From the NCBI GenBank assembly GCA_018398765.1, contig JAHBMJ010000625.1, positions 1 through 42,139 on the forward strand: a stretch of DNA of 42,139 nucleotides, read 5' to 3'. How positions within the stretch are numbered: position 1 is the first letter of the stretch; each line of letters begins with the position of its first letter. The notes beneath the pieces were generated by a model, which was not told the DNA's origin, did not search any database, and saw only the letters and a list, made by a program, of their open reading frames with translations. Made by a program: the position numbers and the translations under genes. The DNA is from Chromera velia (lineage: Eukaryota; Sar; Chromeraceae). Positions 10,541 through 20,311 of the stretch are shown here, one piece after another.

Positions 10541-13500
10541 CGCTCTCTCTCGCTCTCTCCCCGTCTGTACCTATGCATCTATCTGTCATCCCATCTACCT
10601 GTGCGTCTTCCTCTCTCGTTGTCTCTCTCCTCCCATTTTTGCACCTTTCCCTGCTTCTTTTGTGGGCATTCCTGCTGACACTGCGTATCCCCCCTGGTCC
10701 TTTCCTGACGAAGTTCCTTCCGTTCGTTGTTCTTTTGTGTTGTCTTCTCTTCTGTTCTGTTTTGCCCTTCTTGTCTGTGTTGTCCACAGAGGGCGCCGCC
10801 CTGATCGTGCAGACCCAGTACGCAGTCAGGGTTCTCTCCCTCAGCAGGTCTGTCTATCTGTCTGTCTGTCTGTCTGTCTGTCTGCCTGTCTGTCTGTCTA
10901 GCTGTCCTCCCTGATGCATCTAGGGCGTGCTGATGTCGGGAGGATCTGTTACCATTTTCTTCGGGCAAGCGTTGAAGCCGTATCGCAAGAACCTGGACGC
11001 AGAGAGGGGGCGGCCCGTTGTCTCTTTGATAACTTGATTGTCTTCCATGCTTTCTCACTTTCTGAGTCCCTGTCTCGATCCAGTTTGGGAGAAAGGGCGA
11101 TGGACAACACAAGTGTGAACAAAATGAAGAAAGGTTGTCATGCAAAAGACTGCTGAGAGAACTTGAGGAAATGGAGCACTTTGGAGAGCAAAAGAGAACT
11201 GTTTAATGGAGAGTGACAGATCCCAGTTCTGTGCTGCTCTCTCTAATTTGAATCTCTTTTCTTTTCTTGACCTCGACGTGCGTCCGAATTTTGCGTGCAG
11301 ATCTCCGAAGATTGTGGAGGTTTTCGCGCACTCAGGTCTCTGTGCTGGTCTCTTTTTTCGACCGTCTCTGGAGGGAGGAAGGCTCTACTCGGCAGCCACG
11401 GACAACTTCATCAGATCGTGAGTCAGTGCATGGATCGGATGAGTTCTCAAGAGGGGGAGGGGGTCCACGCAGAGAGGAGCGGAGGGCGAAGAAAACAGCT
11501 GGTTGACAAAGAAGATTGGCATCGAACACAGACTTCGCTTTCTCCGCTCCCCTTGTTTTGCTTCGTTCTTATCTTGTTTTGACTTTTTAAATTGACTCCT
11601 CATGACTCCCCGGCACTTTTCCCAATTTGCTGAGGATCCTCCTCAAGCGCCCTGCCAGTGATTCTCTTTGTGAATTTGTGGCCGGATGCAGGTGGGACTT
11701 GACAACTCATACGTGCCTTACGCAGCTGAAGGAAAAGTCTAGTGAAATTACTTGGTTGGTTCAACACTTTTTTATGAAAAACATTCTGCTTATCTTTTCA
11801 TGTATAGTCATTCGTCTCCATTCTCCTTTCCCCCGTCTTTTCTTTTGGTCTTCTGCTTTCGTCCTTTCATGCCGTAAGACCATTCTTCTTCTGTAGGGAC
11901 CGATTCGCCTTTTCTGAATCTCTTTGGGCTCATACTTTCCTCAGGCCTCCCGATTCTCTCTCGGTGCTTCGCTGTCTTCTAGCGTCACAATCTGTCGTCG
12001 ACACTGCACCGAGACTGCCTTAGAAACCATTCCTGCTTATCCATTCGGCCTTTCCTTTGCGTGTGCAGTCTGCGGTATCTTCCAGGTACGCGTCTTCTCC
12101 TTTCTGGTCACGAGAACGGAGAGCTCCGTCTCTGGAATCTGGACGAGAGATCTACTGTGACTCTGAAGGGAAACAATGGTGAGGGAAAAGGGAGAGAAAG
12201 GTCCTTAGGGGGGGTGGAATGAGGGAGACAGTGAGTAGAGACAAGGGGGAAAGGAAAAATCTGCTTCTCTATTTTCTTCTTCTTCTTGTGCCCCCCCCAC
12301 GGGTCATGATCGTTCAGCTCAGGGAAGAATCAATGCGCATTCCAATTCTGAGGTCCGGTTCCCTGATCCAACTTTTCAATGTCTTGTCTTAGTAGGGTGG
12401 TTCTCCCTCTCTTTCTTGTCCCGCATGTTGCCAAGCATCCAAATGATTGTGCCTGCCTGTTTGCGTGCAGGGTCAACGGAAATCCACCAGAACTCCGTCT
12501 CCTGCATGTGCGTGTGCGTGTCCAACCACCCCGCTCCTGAAGATCCGTCCACTAAGGCAAAAGCCCAAAAGGTTTCTCTGTTCTCCTCAAGGTACGCAGT
12601 TCCATCCGTCTGTCTCTCTTCGTTTTCTCGTCTTATCCAACGCTCTATTTATTTGATCACTTGTTCCTCCCAGCTGTCACTCTTACCCCGACGAGATTTC
12701 CAAGACTGCCGCTTACTTTTCCCTCGGACTCCTTTCCCCCCCCTCCCGTTTATTTCTTCTCATGTGCTACAGGTCAGGGAGCTCCGTGGACTCTGAGGAG
12801 AGCGACGAGCCTGCCGTACGACGTCCCTCTAGGATCTCCACCGCTCTCCCACCAGAGGGTCCACTCAGACGGGGCAGCCTCTCGCTCCGTCACGCAAGTG
12901 CCGCGTCTGCCCTCAGCATGCCTGACGGAGACGCACAGGCAGTGAAGGACGCGGGCCTGTCGACTTACACGAAGGCGCCCTCAGGGAAGACCGTCCAGGC
13001 AAAGGGCGAAAAGAAGGGAGCCGCCTCTGCTGCAGAATTGATGGAACAGCTAGAAGATCTGCAAAAGGAAAAGGTCAGGCCGTCCTCTTTTTCTATGCCC
13101 TCCCGCCCCCTTCGGGCCCATGTATTCAATTGAGAGAAGACCTTCCCTCTTTCTTGCATGGTGTCAAAGACTTCTCTTCTCTTGTCAAAGACAAGCGTTT
13201 CTCGATCATGTCTCGTTTCCCCCTTCCACTTCTTATCTCCCCCCCCCAACAGGAAGACTTCGAGAGGGCCCTAGAGGAAGAGGCGGGAAGTTGGGGAGCC
13301 ACTAGAGCTGCCAGGCGCACTCTCGGCCTTCCCATGGAGGTCCCGTTTGACCTCGTGGCAACGGGAGGGTATGATTGCAGGTCCGTCGGGGTGTGCATGG
13401 GAGAGCCAGTGCGTCTAAAGAGAGAAGCGCAGCTGGAAGTGACAAGAAAACAGATTCTCTGTCTTGCCTTACCAAGGCGTTTCCTTTATGCATGCACAAA

Positions 13501-14291
13501 ATTGTTCTCTGTGATTCAATTTGCGTCTTCAAGAAGCACAGCAAGAATATGTCAACACACGCGTGTTAATTGCAGAATTTCCGTCTGGCGACTCATCAAC
13601 GAAGGAGAAACAACAACAGCCAAAATGGAGGTTGGTTGGTGACTGTATGAGTACGTCTCTTTGTGCCGCTTTTCGCTGACTGTCCTTTTTGTCATCTGTT
13701 CCGGAGTCCTGTCGACACGCAAAATGAGTCCTGTCCTTTTTGTCACGCAAAATGAGTCCTGTCGACACGCATGTCCCCTTGTGTTGTTTCAACGGTTGTC
13801 GTCTGCTATAGGTCCTATGAAGTTTTTCCATCCTTCTCTCTTCAACAGTTGAACGACTACGGATCTATCCTGGTCCTCCGTTCTACTCAACCCTGCTGCC
13901 CTGTGTGTGAGTTGCGAAACAAAGTTGACTGACTCTCTCTGCAGAGACCCGTAAGTTCGTTGGAAGGAAATTTCTGCATCAATCATGCCTTCCTCTCCAT
14001 GCAACGCCTTCCCTCTCTGTCTCTGTCTCTGTCGCTGCCTTCCTTCCGTGTGTGCAGCAAAGCTTCCTTGCACACCCAACCGATGACGACGAAATTATGG
14101 CTCTCAAGTACTTGCCGTCGCATCAGGTGAGACGAACACAAAGACAAACAGAGCCGGGGGGGGGAGGTGGGACCTTGTCTGACTTCTCCTCTGCTGAAAG
14201 TTGGTTTTTTTTATTTCCTGTAAGGCGTCGCGAACACCATAGAAATTGAAGTCTGCCGAACTTTCTTTCTGAACCATAGAGAGACAGAAAA

Positions 14292-14324
<33 letters not shown>

Positions 14325-14569
14325 GCGACATTAGTGTTCTGTATAGACCTGCATTCTTCCGTACCCTCCCTTTGTCTCTCTGCGTTCCTCTCTGTGTGCA
14401 GATTCTCATTTCGGGTCAGTTTGACTGCTGAGGATGCAGCACTTTTTGTTCCTCACAGGTACAGTCGAGGAGGGAAGGAAGGAAAGAAGTTGGGGAGGAA
14501 GGAACGCAGCAAGAGAGGGAGGGAGAGACAGAGCATTCCTTCCACGCGGTCCTAAGAGTGAGAGAAAAT

Positions 14570-14618
<49 letters not shown>

Positions 14619-17589
14619 GGGNNNNNNNNNNNNNNNNNNGGGGAGGCGGGCGACGTAAAGCAGAACTGATCGCTGGTAGCTGCCTGGCATATAAATCGAC
14701 GGATGCGCATTCTGTGCACCTGCACCAACACAAAACAATGATTGTTTCTCAGGTCTGTTTTTGATTCTGCTTTTAATATGTTTGCTTCTGTCAACGGGGA
14801 AAGAAATAAGAAAAAATGATGTCTAGATGAACAAGTACGTGCAGAATAGGGGAAACAAGTGCATGACTAGAGAGAAGTGCTTGAGGGGTTTCCTCGCTGA
14901 TTTGTTTGTCCCCCGTCATGCAGCTGGAAATCGAGGAGTTCTCTATGGGTGGCATATCGAGGCTGCGTTCCTCGTCTTCAGGACGCAAGCACACTTGGTT
15001 TGTTCATTGGATGGATGCCTGATTGGCTTGTTAAATGGATGGATGGATTGTTGTTTGGTTAATTAACCTGTCCGTGGAGCCGTTCAATTTTCATGTCCTT
15101 TGTTTTTTCCCTTCGAGTAGGGGTGAGAGCATTGTGCAATCTCCCTCTTCGACTCGCTCCTTTCCTCTCTATCGCCTTTCCCGTCCCTTCTCTCGTCAGG
15201 AGTGTGCCATCGAACTCTCTCTTTCTCTCTGTTTCTGTTTCTTTTTCTCTTGAATCCAATTCAACTGAATGCAGGAGGCGATCTCAAGTCTTGCACTTTC
15301 CCACGATGGCGAATTTCTCTGCTCTGGTCAGCAAAAAACAAAAGAATGAAGCAACGTGCAGAGAGAGACATTTGTCAGGGGCATTGAAGAAGGGCAGAAA
15401 GCAGGCGCTCACTTGAATCATCTATCTGACGTATGATGTTTTTCAATTAGGTCCCCATGATGGATATGTGTGCGAAGATCTGACGCACGCCCAGAAACTT
15501 TTCGGATAGACTCAGAATGTATGAGAAGCAAAGAAAATTGGGCTGAGGTCCTCACACTCTTCTGTACAAACAACCTTTGATCCTTCAATTGTCCCCTCGG
15601 ACCTTTCCCCCCCCCCTGCAGGCTCACTCGATCAGACAGTGAAGGTCTGGAACGTCACGGAGATTGCGAACATCGCCGCCCCTTTGCTGGAGGTCGCCAA
15701 GCAGCAGGCGCAGGAGAGTGTCGGCTCAGGAAAGAAAAAAGAAAAGGTGAACGAGCAAGTCAGGAACAACAGTCTCATCAATGGAAGAGAACGCATGCCT
15801 GTTCCTCTCCTTTTGTATTCGTTCGTTCATCATCCTTGTAAAAAAGTCTATCTTTCTGTTCCATCGTTCTCCACGTTTGCCTGTGCAGACACAAAAGGAG
15901 AAGGAGCGCGAGGCGGAGTTGCTCAACGAATCCATCAAGAAGGCAACCCGGAGACAGTCTCTCGGCCCTGCAGGGTTCGCAAATTTCCTCAACCCCCTGG
16001 GAGCACAGCAGGGCTCTCCCACGTCTCCGCAGCCAAGCCAAAGAACGGCAGGCCGGTCCGGTGGAGCAGGTGGGGGAGCTTCAGGATTCGGAGGGGCGGA
16101 TGGAGGCGCAAAGGGACCGGATGGGCGTCCCATGCTGGCAGTCGGGGTCGGCAGTAAGGGCGTGTTCGCATATCCGGTCCAACACGCGCACGTGCCTTTC
16201 ACTCGAATGGCCCCAGTCGCAGAGACGGGAGCTGCCAAGGGCGTGCCGATGGCTCTGCTGGCCCTCCCGCCTCCGTATGAATTTGCTTTGGCGTGTGCGC
16301 ATGGCAACGGGGTTTTGTCATTTATGGACATCAGAGATGGGAAGGTGGGGCGATTTATTCGGAAATAATTCGGATTTTGAGCAGTCTGTATCCCTTTTTC
16401 CCTGTCTGTATTATGAGAGCAGTCTGTATCCTTTTTCTCCTTGCTGTATTGTGAGAGCAGTCTGTATCCCTTTTTTTCTTTCCGTATTGTGAAACTAAAA
16501 ATCATTTGAACGAGGTAAAGTTTAGCAGGTACTTGGAGGGCCGGCACAGGAGAAGGAAGATGTTCACATTCGTAATGCGATTTGATCTCACATTCTCTCT
16601 TTTCGCTTTCTCTCTCATACCTGTCCTGCAGGAGATCACAAGGCAACGCCCCGTACTGACGAAGGACAGAGAAACGCCGCCCGAATTTCTTCACCTCTGC
16701 CTTGCGGGCCCGTACAGAAGCCTCTGGATTGGATGCGGTCAGTCTGTCAACTTGGACGTCCAGTGACAGAGACGTACAGACAAATGACTGCACTCCGTAC
16801 GGGACTTTCTCTGCGTGTTTCAGTAGAGCCTTTATTCCCGTGTGGCGCCGCTCTCTTCAGGAAATGACAGGCAGAGAAGAGATCTTTTTCGTCGCCCCCC
16901 CTGACGTTTTTATCGCTCTGTCTGGTACACTCTTGCCTAGACTTCTTTCTTTTCTCCTGAACCCGTGGCGTCCTGGCTTGCAATTCTTTCCATATATCTG
17001 TGAATGAGCGAACGTCATGTTGTTTGAGACAATGATGGAGATCTGGAGCTCAATTTGCTGCGTTTGTTTTATGCGGACCCTGAATCTTGCGTGTCATGCA
17101 GACGACGGCGCTCTGGTCGCCTTTCCCGTTCCTGTAAAGAAACTGAAGGAGCACGAGATGCTCCGCTTGAAGGAGATGAGGCAGCAGTTCATAGACCTTC
17201 TCAGGGCTGCAGAGAGGAGAGAGGCAGGAGAGGGGTCCGTTGGGTCTGCCGAGCTAAGTGGTGACGGGCCTGGGGGGGAATCTCCGGACCGCGACGCCAC
17301 TCAGGGGGGTGCAGGGAGCGTTGTGGAGCAGTCTCTGATCGAAACAACTGAGGACGGAAGCCAGGAACACACTTCGAGAGACAACCCGAAGGGGCCGCCT
17401 ATGAGTGCCAGACCCTCGAACGGTATGAGTGAGAATGAGAAGGAGTCCCCAAGAGACCAGCAGATAAAGAAAAAACAAACAGGAATTCGTCGTTCATCAT
17501 CACGAAAGGGTCAGGGAACCACTCAGGCTCCATCACAAGGTTTTCCAACCCGTGCTGGTTCAAAAACCCAAAATGCAGCACTGAACTGA
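8148..17589 (+). CDS. multi-blade WD40 repeat protein, about 21 exons
   Basis: ATG at 8148 (MSTKKKKEKTFQ), stop at 17587-17589, about 1,340 residues. Exons read by splice signal and phase: 8148-9697 (probably with an intron near 9274-9353), 9916-9990, 10339-10424, 10790-10847, 11301-11417, 11692-11754, 12069-12178, 12471-12591, 12773-13073, 13253-13380, 13576-13630, about 13849-13902, 14058-14126, 14402-14414, 14924-14997, 15275-15326, 15622-15746, 15889-16344, 16632-16737, 17102-17589. At least twelve WD40-like blades are seen, such as FSGGADRSIKVWDF (residues 126-139), YSAATDNFIRSWDL, LSGHENGELRLWNL, ATGGYDCRISVWRL, CSGSLDQTVKVWNV and LWIGCDDGALVAFPV. Such a number implies two propellers, usually a protein scaffold. 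Charged coiled-coil-like and Gly-rich linkers are encoded by exons 12773-13073 and 15889-16344. The tail is polar and Lys/Arg-rich. No enzyme motif is present. The exact family is not recognised; a ciliary or trafficking scaffold is only a guess. Confidence 0.85.
9274..9353 (+). other. probable intron with unresolved junction in WD40 gene
   Basis: A gtgagc donor at 9274 and a long pyrimidine tract ending in ctgcag at 9353 look like a normal intron. The segment is also open in the main frame. Removing 80 bases would break the frame of the good blade downstream (ALLGFDRRLYIVDVDE). A donor at ctg|gttctt upstream would keep phase but is weak. Either retention or an alternative donor is needed. 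Confidence 0.5.
10504..10558 (+). repeat. (CT)n microsatellite in intron
   Basis: A run of CT dinucleotides with a few G interruptions, between WD40-gene exons 10339-10424 and 10790-10847. Confidence 0.95.
10849..10900 (+). repeat. (GTCT)n microsatellite at an intron 5' end
   Basis: GTCT tetranucleotides begin directly at the 5' splice site after exon 10790-10847, so the donor is part of the repeat. The donor after 9990 (gtctgtctct) has the same form. Confidence 0.95.
14292..14325 (+). repeat. (ACAG)n microsatellite in intron
   Basis: ACAG units between exon 14058-14126 and the 13-nt exon at 14402. Confidence 0.9.
14402..14414 (+). other. 13-nt microexon of WD40 gene
   Basis: The bases attctcatttcgg follow a gtgtgcag acceptor and precede gtcagt. 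They join exon 14058-14126 in phase 0 to exon 14924-14997, which needs one base. The joined blade reads QILISAGNRGVLYGWHI. Reading on past 14414 meets a stop at once. Confidence 0.65.
14570..14618 (+). repeat. (TG)n(GA)n compound microsatellite next to assembly gap
   Basis: TG repeats run straight into GA repeats, just before the unresolved bases. This is the likely cause of the gap. Confidence 0.95.
14622..14639. other. assembly gap (18 N)
   Basis: Eighteen undetermined bases inside an intron of the WD40 gene, between exons 14402-14414 and 14924-14997. No exon seems to be missing because phase is kept across it; the true gap length is unknown. Confidence 0.95.
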
Positions 17590-18510
17590 TGTATTCTTTT
17601 TAGCACGTCGTTTCAGAAAATTAGGTGATTGTTGTGTCTCCGATAATCTGGGTGCCGGTCTATAAATAATTCCAGAATTATAGTGAAAGTGTAAGTTAAT
17701 TAAAAACAATGCATCAATCTATTATAGTATTTAATTAATTAATATAATGTTAAGCCATGTATGCTTTAATTCAAACTAGTTTAAAAACTTTTTTTCTTTG
17801 GAAGTGTAGTTGATCGAAATATATGTAGGGTATAGACACCGCCGCACCAGCCTGCATGACTCAGAAGCAGCACGATTAATGCGGACTGACAGGATCAGCC
17901 TGCAGGCTGAGACGCCGCGAGCTATACCGGGGGCTAGGCCAAGCAAGGGCTGCGCACGCATTGCAAGCTTTGCAATGTTTGCATCTATAGGAAAAAATTA
18001 CTCGGAATACAGTAGCAAAATTAGCTTACTTTCGAGATGACTTTTGTAGTGACTTCTTTGGATTTTTCTGACTGAGTGACTGTCTGTTCGAGTGATTGTC
18101 CTAGGCTCACAAACAAACATTGCATACCATGCCTCATGGTTGGCTAAAGCCTAAGTATTGCCATTGTATTAGCTCACCGGCAGTCGTGCCTAACTTTAAC
18201 TAGTGATAACCACCTTAATTTATTCGTTTTTTCTAGGTAGTAGACCTTGGGGGCATGCACTTGGAACTTAAATATCCTAGCATCTGCCATCTAGTCTGGC
18301 ATGAATCTTATCTCATCTATTTAACAATGCCTAGAACAATGCATAGTAAATCTAATGACAAATTCACGGCATCATTTACTACATATAATCAATATATACG
18401 TACCAGTTTAATATATCATGATGAGCTGGAAGTTTTAAAAAATATAATATTTATATAATAATTGTAGGTACTACGAATTACTACGACTACGAAACTATTT
18501 AAGCTGCGAG
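17590..18510. other. AT-rich region between convergent genes
   Basis: 3' flanks of the WD40 gene (plus) and the membrane protein gene (minus). AT-rich, with no supported gene or RNA. It includes a less AT-rich island at about 17825-17960 and a dispersed repeat at 18137-18228. Confidence 0.5.
18137..18228. repeat. dispersed repeat, copy 1
   Basis: It shares ggttggcta, agcctaagt, gctcaccggc and a ttaatt..attcgtt end, in the same order, with 22793-22875. Indels separate the blocks. There is no coding capacity. It may be an old SINE or MITE; the class cannot be named from two copies. Confidence 0.45.
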
Positions 18511-19587
18511 TCAAGCAATAGAATCAAGTTCCTGCACACTTTTTGAGAAATGTGACTCCATCTCCCTGCACCAATGTTTCATCTGAGCATTATTCGTCTT
18601 GTCTGCCCACCCGCGTGCTCTCTTTGCCAACTCTAGCAATTTTTGTTCACGCTCTCGCTCCGTTACGTCTCCATCACACTCATCGTTCTGAAGACGGTGA
18701 TTTTCCGAATCGATTAACATACTCAACCAATTGTAGAGCATTCCAGCTCTGCATTCAGCGTAGCTTCGTCCCGTTTTCTGTTTGAAGAAACCTTGGCGGT
18801 CCAGTCGATCGATACGACTCTCTCCGAGCTCTTTCTCGATCCGTTCATAACCCAACTCAGCCATGTCCATTCCGTTCTCTGCCCACATTCGAGGGGTCAC
18901 GGTCGCATCAACCGCGGTTCTCTCATTCAAGCGACCGGAAATCGACAGCGGCCGAAACAGGTACCTCTCAGGAAGTTCAACCCACCCATTCAGGTCATTG
19001 TTTGTCGACGTCACAAAGGCCACAGCCGTTGCAAGCATGTTCACCAGGTGCAAGCCAACTCGGGCCCATTTATTCAACTCATCCCCCGACAGCCTGTTTC
19101 CTACTCCTTGACTGCCGATGATTGAATTTACCGGCCCATAATACAATCCTCCAGAGATCACAACCAGGAAAACGGAAGCAAAACGCAAAGCCGTCTGTGT
19201 GTCTGAGGCCTCAAAAACATCACCGTGTCTGTACCATGCGCTATCCCGTCCCTTGAGAGAACCTGGAGCAACCGCAATTGCCAGTTGCAGCATCTCATAA
19301 GCAATTTCTGTAGACTCGGGATTGTTTTCATGTTCAACGATCACCACCTCCGTAGAGAGGCGCTCCAGCAGAACGAGAGCTCTGTTTGCATCAAAGCTCT
19401 GCGTCAACGCCTCTCGCAGCTCTCCAAGGTGGTGCCTCACCGATGGTACCGTGCCGAACGGTTTGTGCACCAGCAGCACATACCATAGGGCACCAGCCAG
19501 TGCAGTCACCATCACAGTGGCGACCACTGCGCGGGACCACGCCCAAAGGAACCCTTTTCCTGATGCTCGTCGAGTTCCCGCCTGCAT
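18511..19587 (-). CDS. membrane-anchored protein of unknown function (358 aa)
   Basis: ATG at 19587, stop at 18511. A clear hydrophobic segment at about residues 20-40 (AVVATVMVTALAGALWYVLL) after a basic N-terminus suggests a signal anchor. A second hydrophobic stretch lies at about 134-150 (ALRFASVFLVVISGGLYY) and a weaker one at 178-192. The C-terminal half is charged and helical (EREREQKLLELAKRARGWAD). No family is recognised. The frame stays open upstream of the ATG to a stop at about 19719, reading plausibly (ISPTPAVPITRWGIDGERER) after a ttttag-like acceptor, so an upstream exon may add an N-terminal extension. Its divergent neighbour starts at 20312. Confidence 0.7.
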   Translation of the reverse strand: MQAGTRRASGKGFLWAWSRAVVATVMVTALAGALWYVLLVHKPFGTVPSVRHHLGELREALTQSFDANRALVLLERLSTEVVIVEHENNPESTEIAYEMLQLAIAVAPGSLKGRDSAWYRHGDVFEASDTQTALRFASVFLVVISGGLYYGPVNSIIGSQGVGNRLSGDELNKWARVGLHLVNMLATAVAFVTSTNNDLNGWVELPERYLFRPLSISGRLNERTAVDATVTPRMWAENGMDMAELGYERIEKELGESRIDRLDRQGFFKQKTGRSYAECRAGMLYNWLSMLIDSENHRLQNDECDGDVTEREREQKLLELAKRARGWADKTNNAQMKHWCREMESHFSKSVQELDSIA

Positions 19588-20311
19588 GCGAGACGCGTCG
19601 CCCGTCGCCCGCGACTGCAGGATCTGTCTGCGTCTTCTTTCTCTCTCGCCATCGATTCCCCATCTTGTAATCGGAACCGCTGGTGTGGGGCTTATCTGAA
19701 GGCCAGTCTCATCGACCTAAATTCTACTGCAGGCCGTCATCTCGAGAGGCGTGAAACTTGGACCAGACTGAACAGACTTCAAGAAACATCCGTGCCGCTT
19801 CGGCATGGCATTGCTTCGCCATCTATACTTCGACAGATACAGGCAGCGAATAAGCGTAAGAACCCACTCAGAGCCATTTTGCTGTGACCATCCACAATGG
19901 TTGGAGAAGCGGTGAACGTTCGATCATCACAGACTGACGGACCAGACGGATGGAGACGGGTGATCCGATATGATCCGATGGAGACGGCATTTCGAGCTCA
20001 GCTTCGATTCTCGTATCTTTCCGTATTCTTTCCGTCTCCTCTCACAAAAATCCGTTTTTCTTACATTTTCGATCTTACTCACTACTCGTCGTACTTGATC
20101 AGTGGAAACCAGTGAACCTCAATGACTTCGATGACCTCACTGTCACTGCGGTATGCATGAGTTCAAAGTCATAGCTGACCTCCAGTAGTCTGGGAGTGAG
20201 CTCTTCTGTTGTCGCTATGCAAGTCAGACTCTTTCTTTCGTTCGACGTAATCGGCGACCAAAAGAAACCGATTAGAAGCCACAGATAGAAAGGCATATTA
20301 ATATAGTCATC
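19588..20311. promoter_or_regulatory. divergent intergenic region
   Basis: About 720 bp between a minus-strand and a plus-strand start. The part to about 19719 may be coding or 5' untranslated sequence of the minus gene. The rest presumably holds both promoters; no specific element is recognisable. Confidence 0.35.

Noticed and set aside
10467-11156. Several long ORFs of Ser/Leu or Arg/Glu runs
   Set aside because: Driven by CT and GTCT microsatellites inside WD40-gene introns. The true exons 10339-10424 and 10790-10847 use phases that exclude them.
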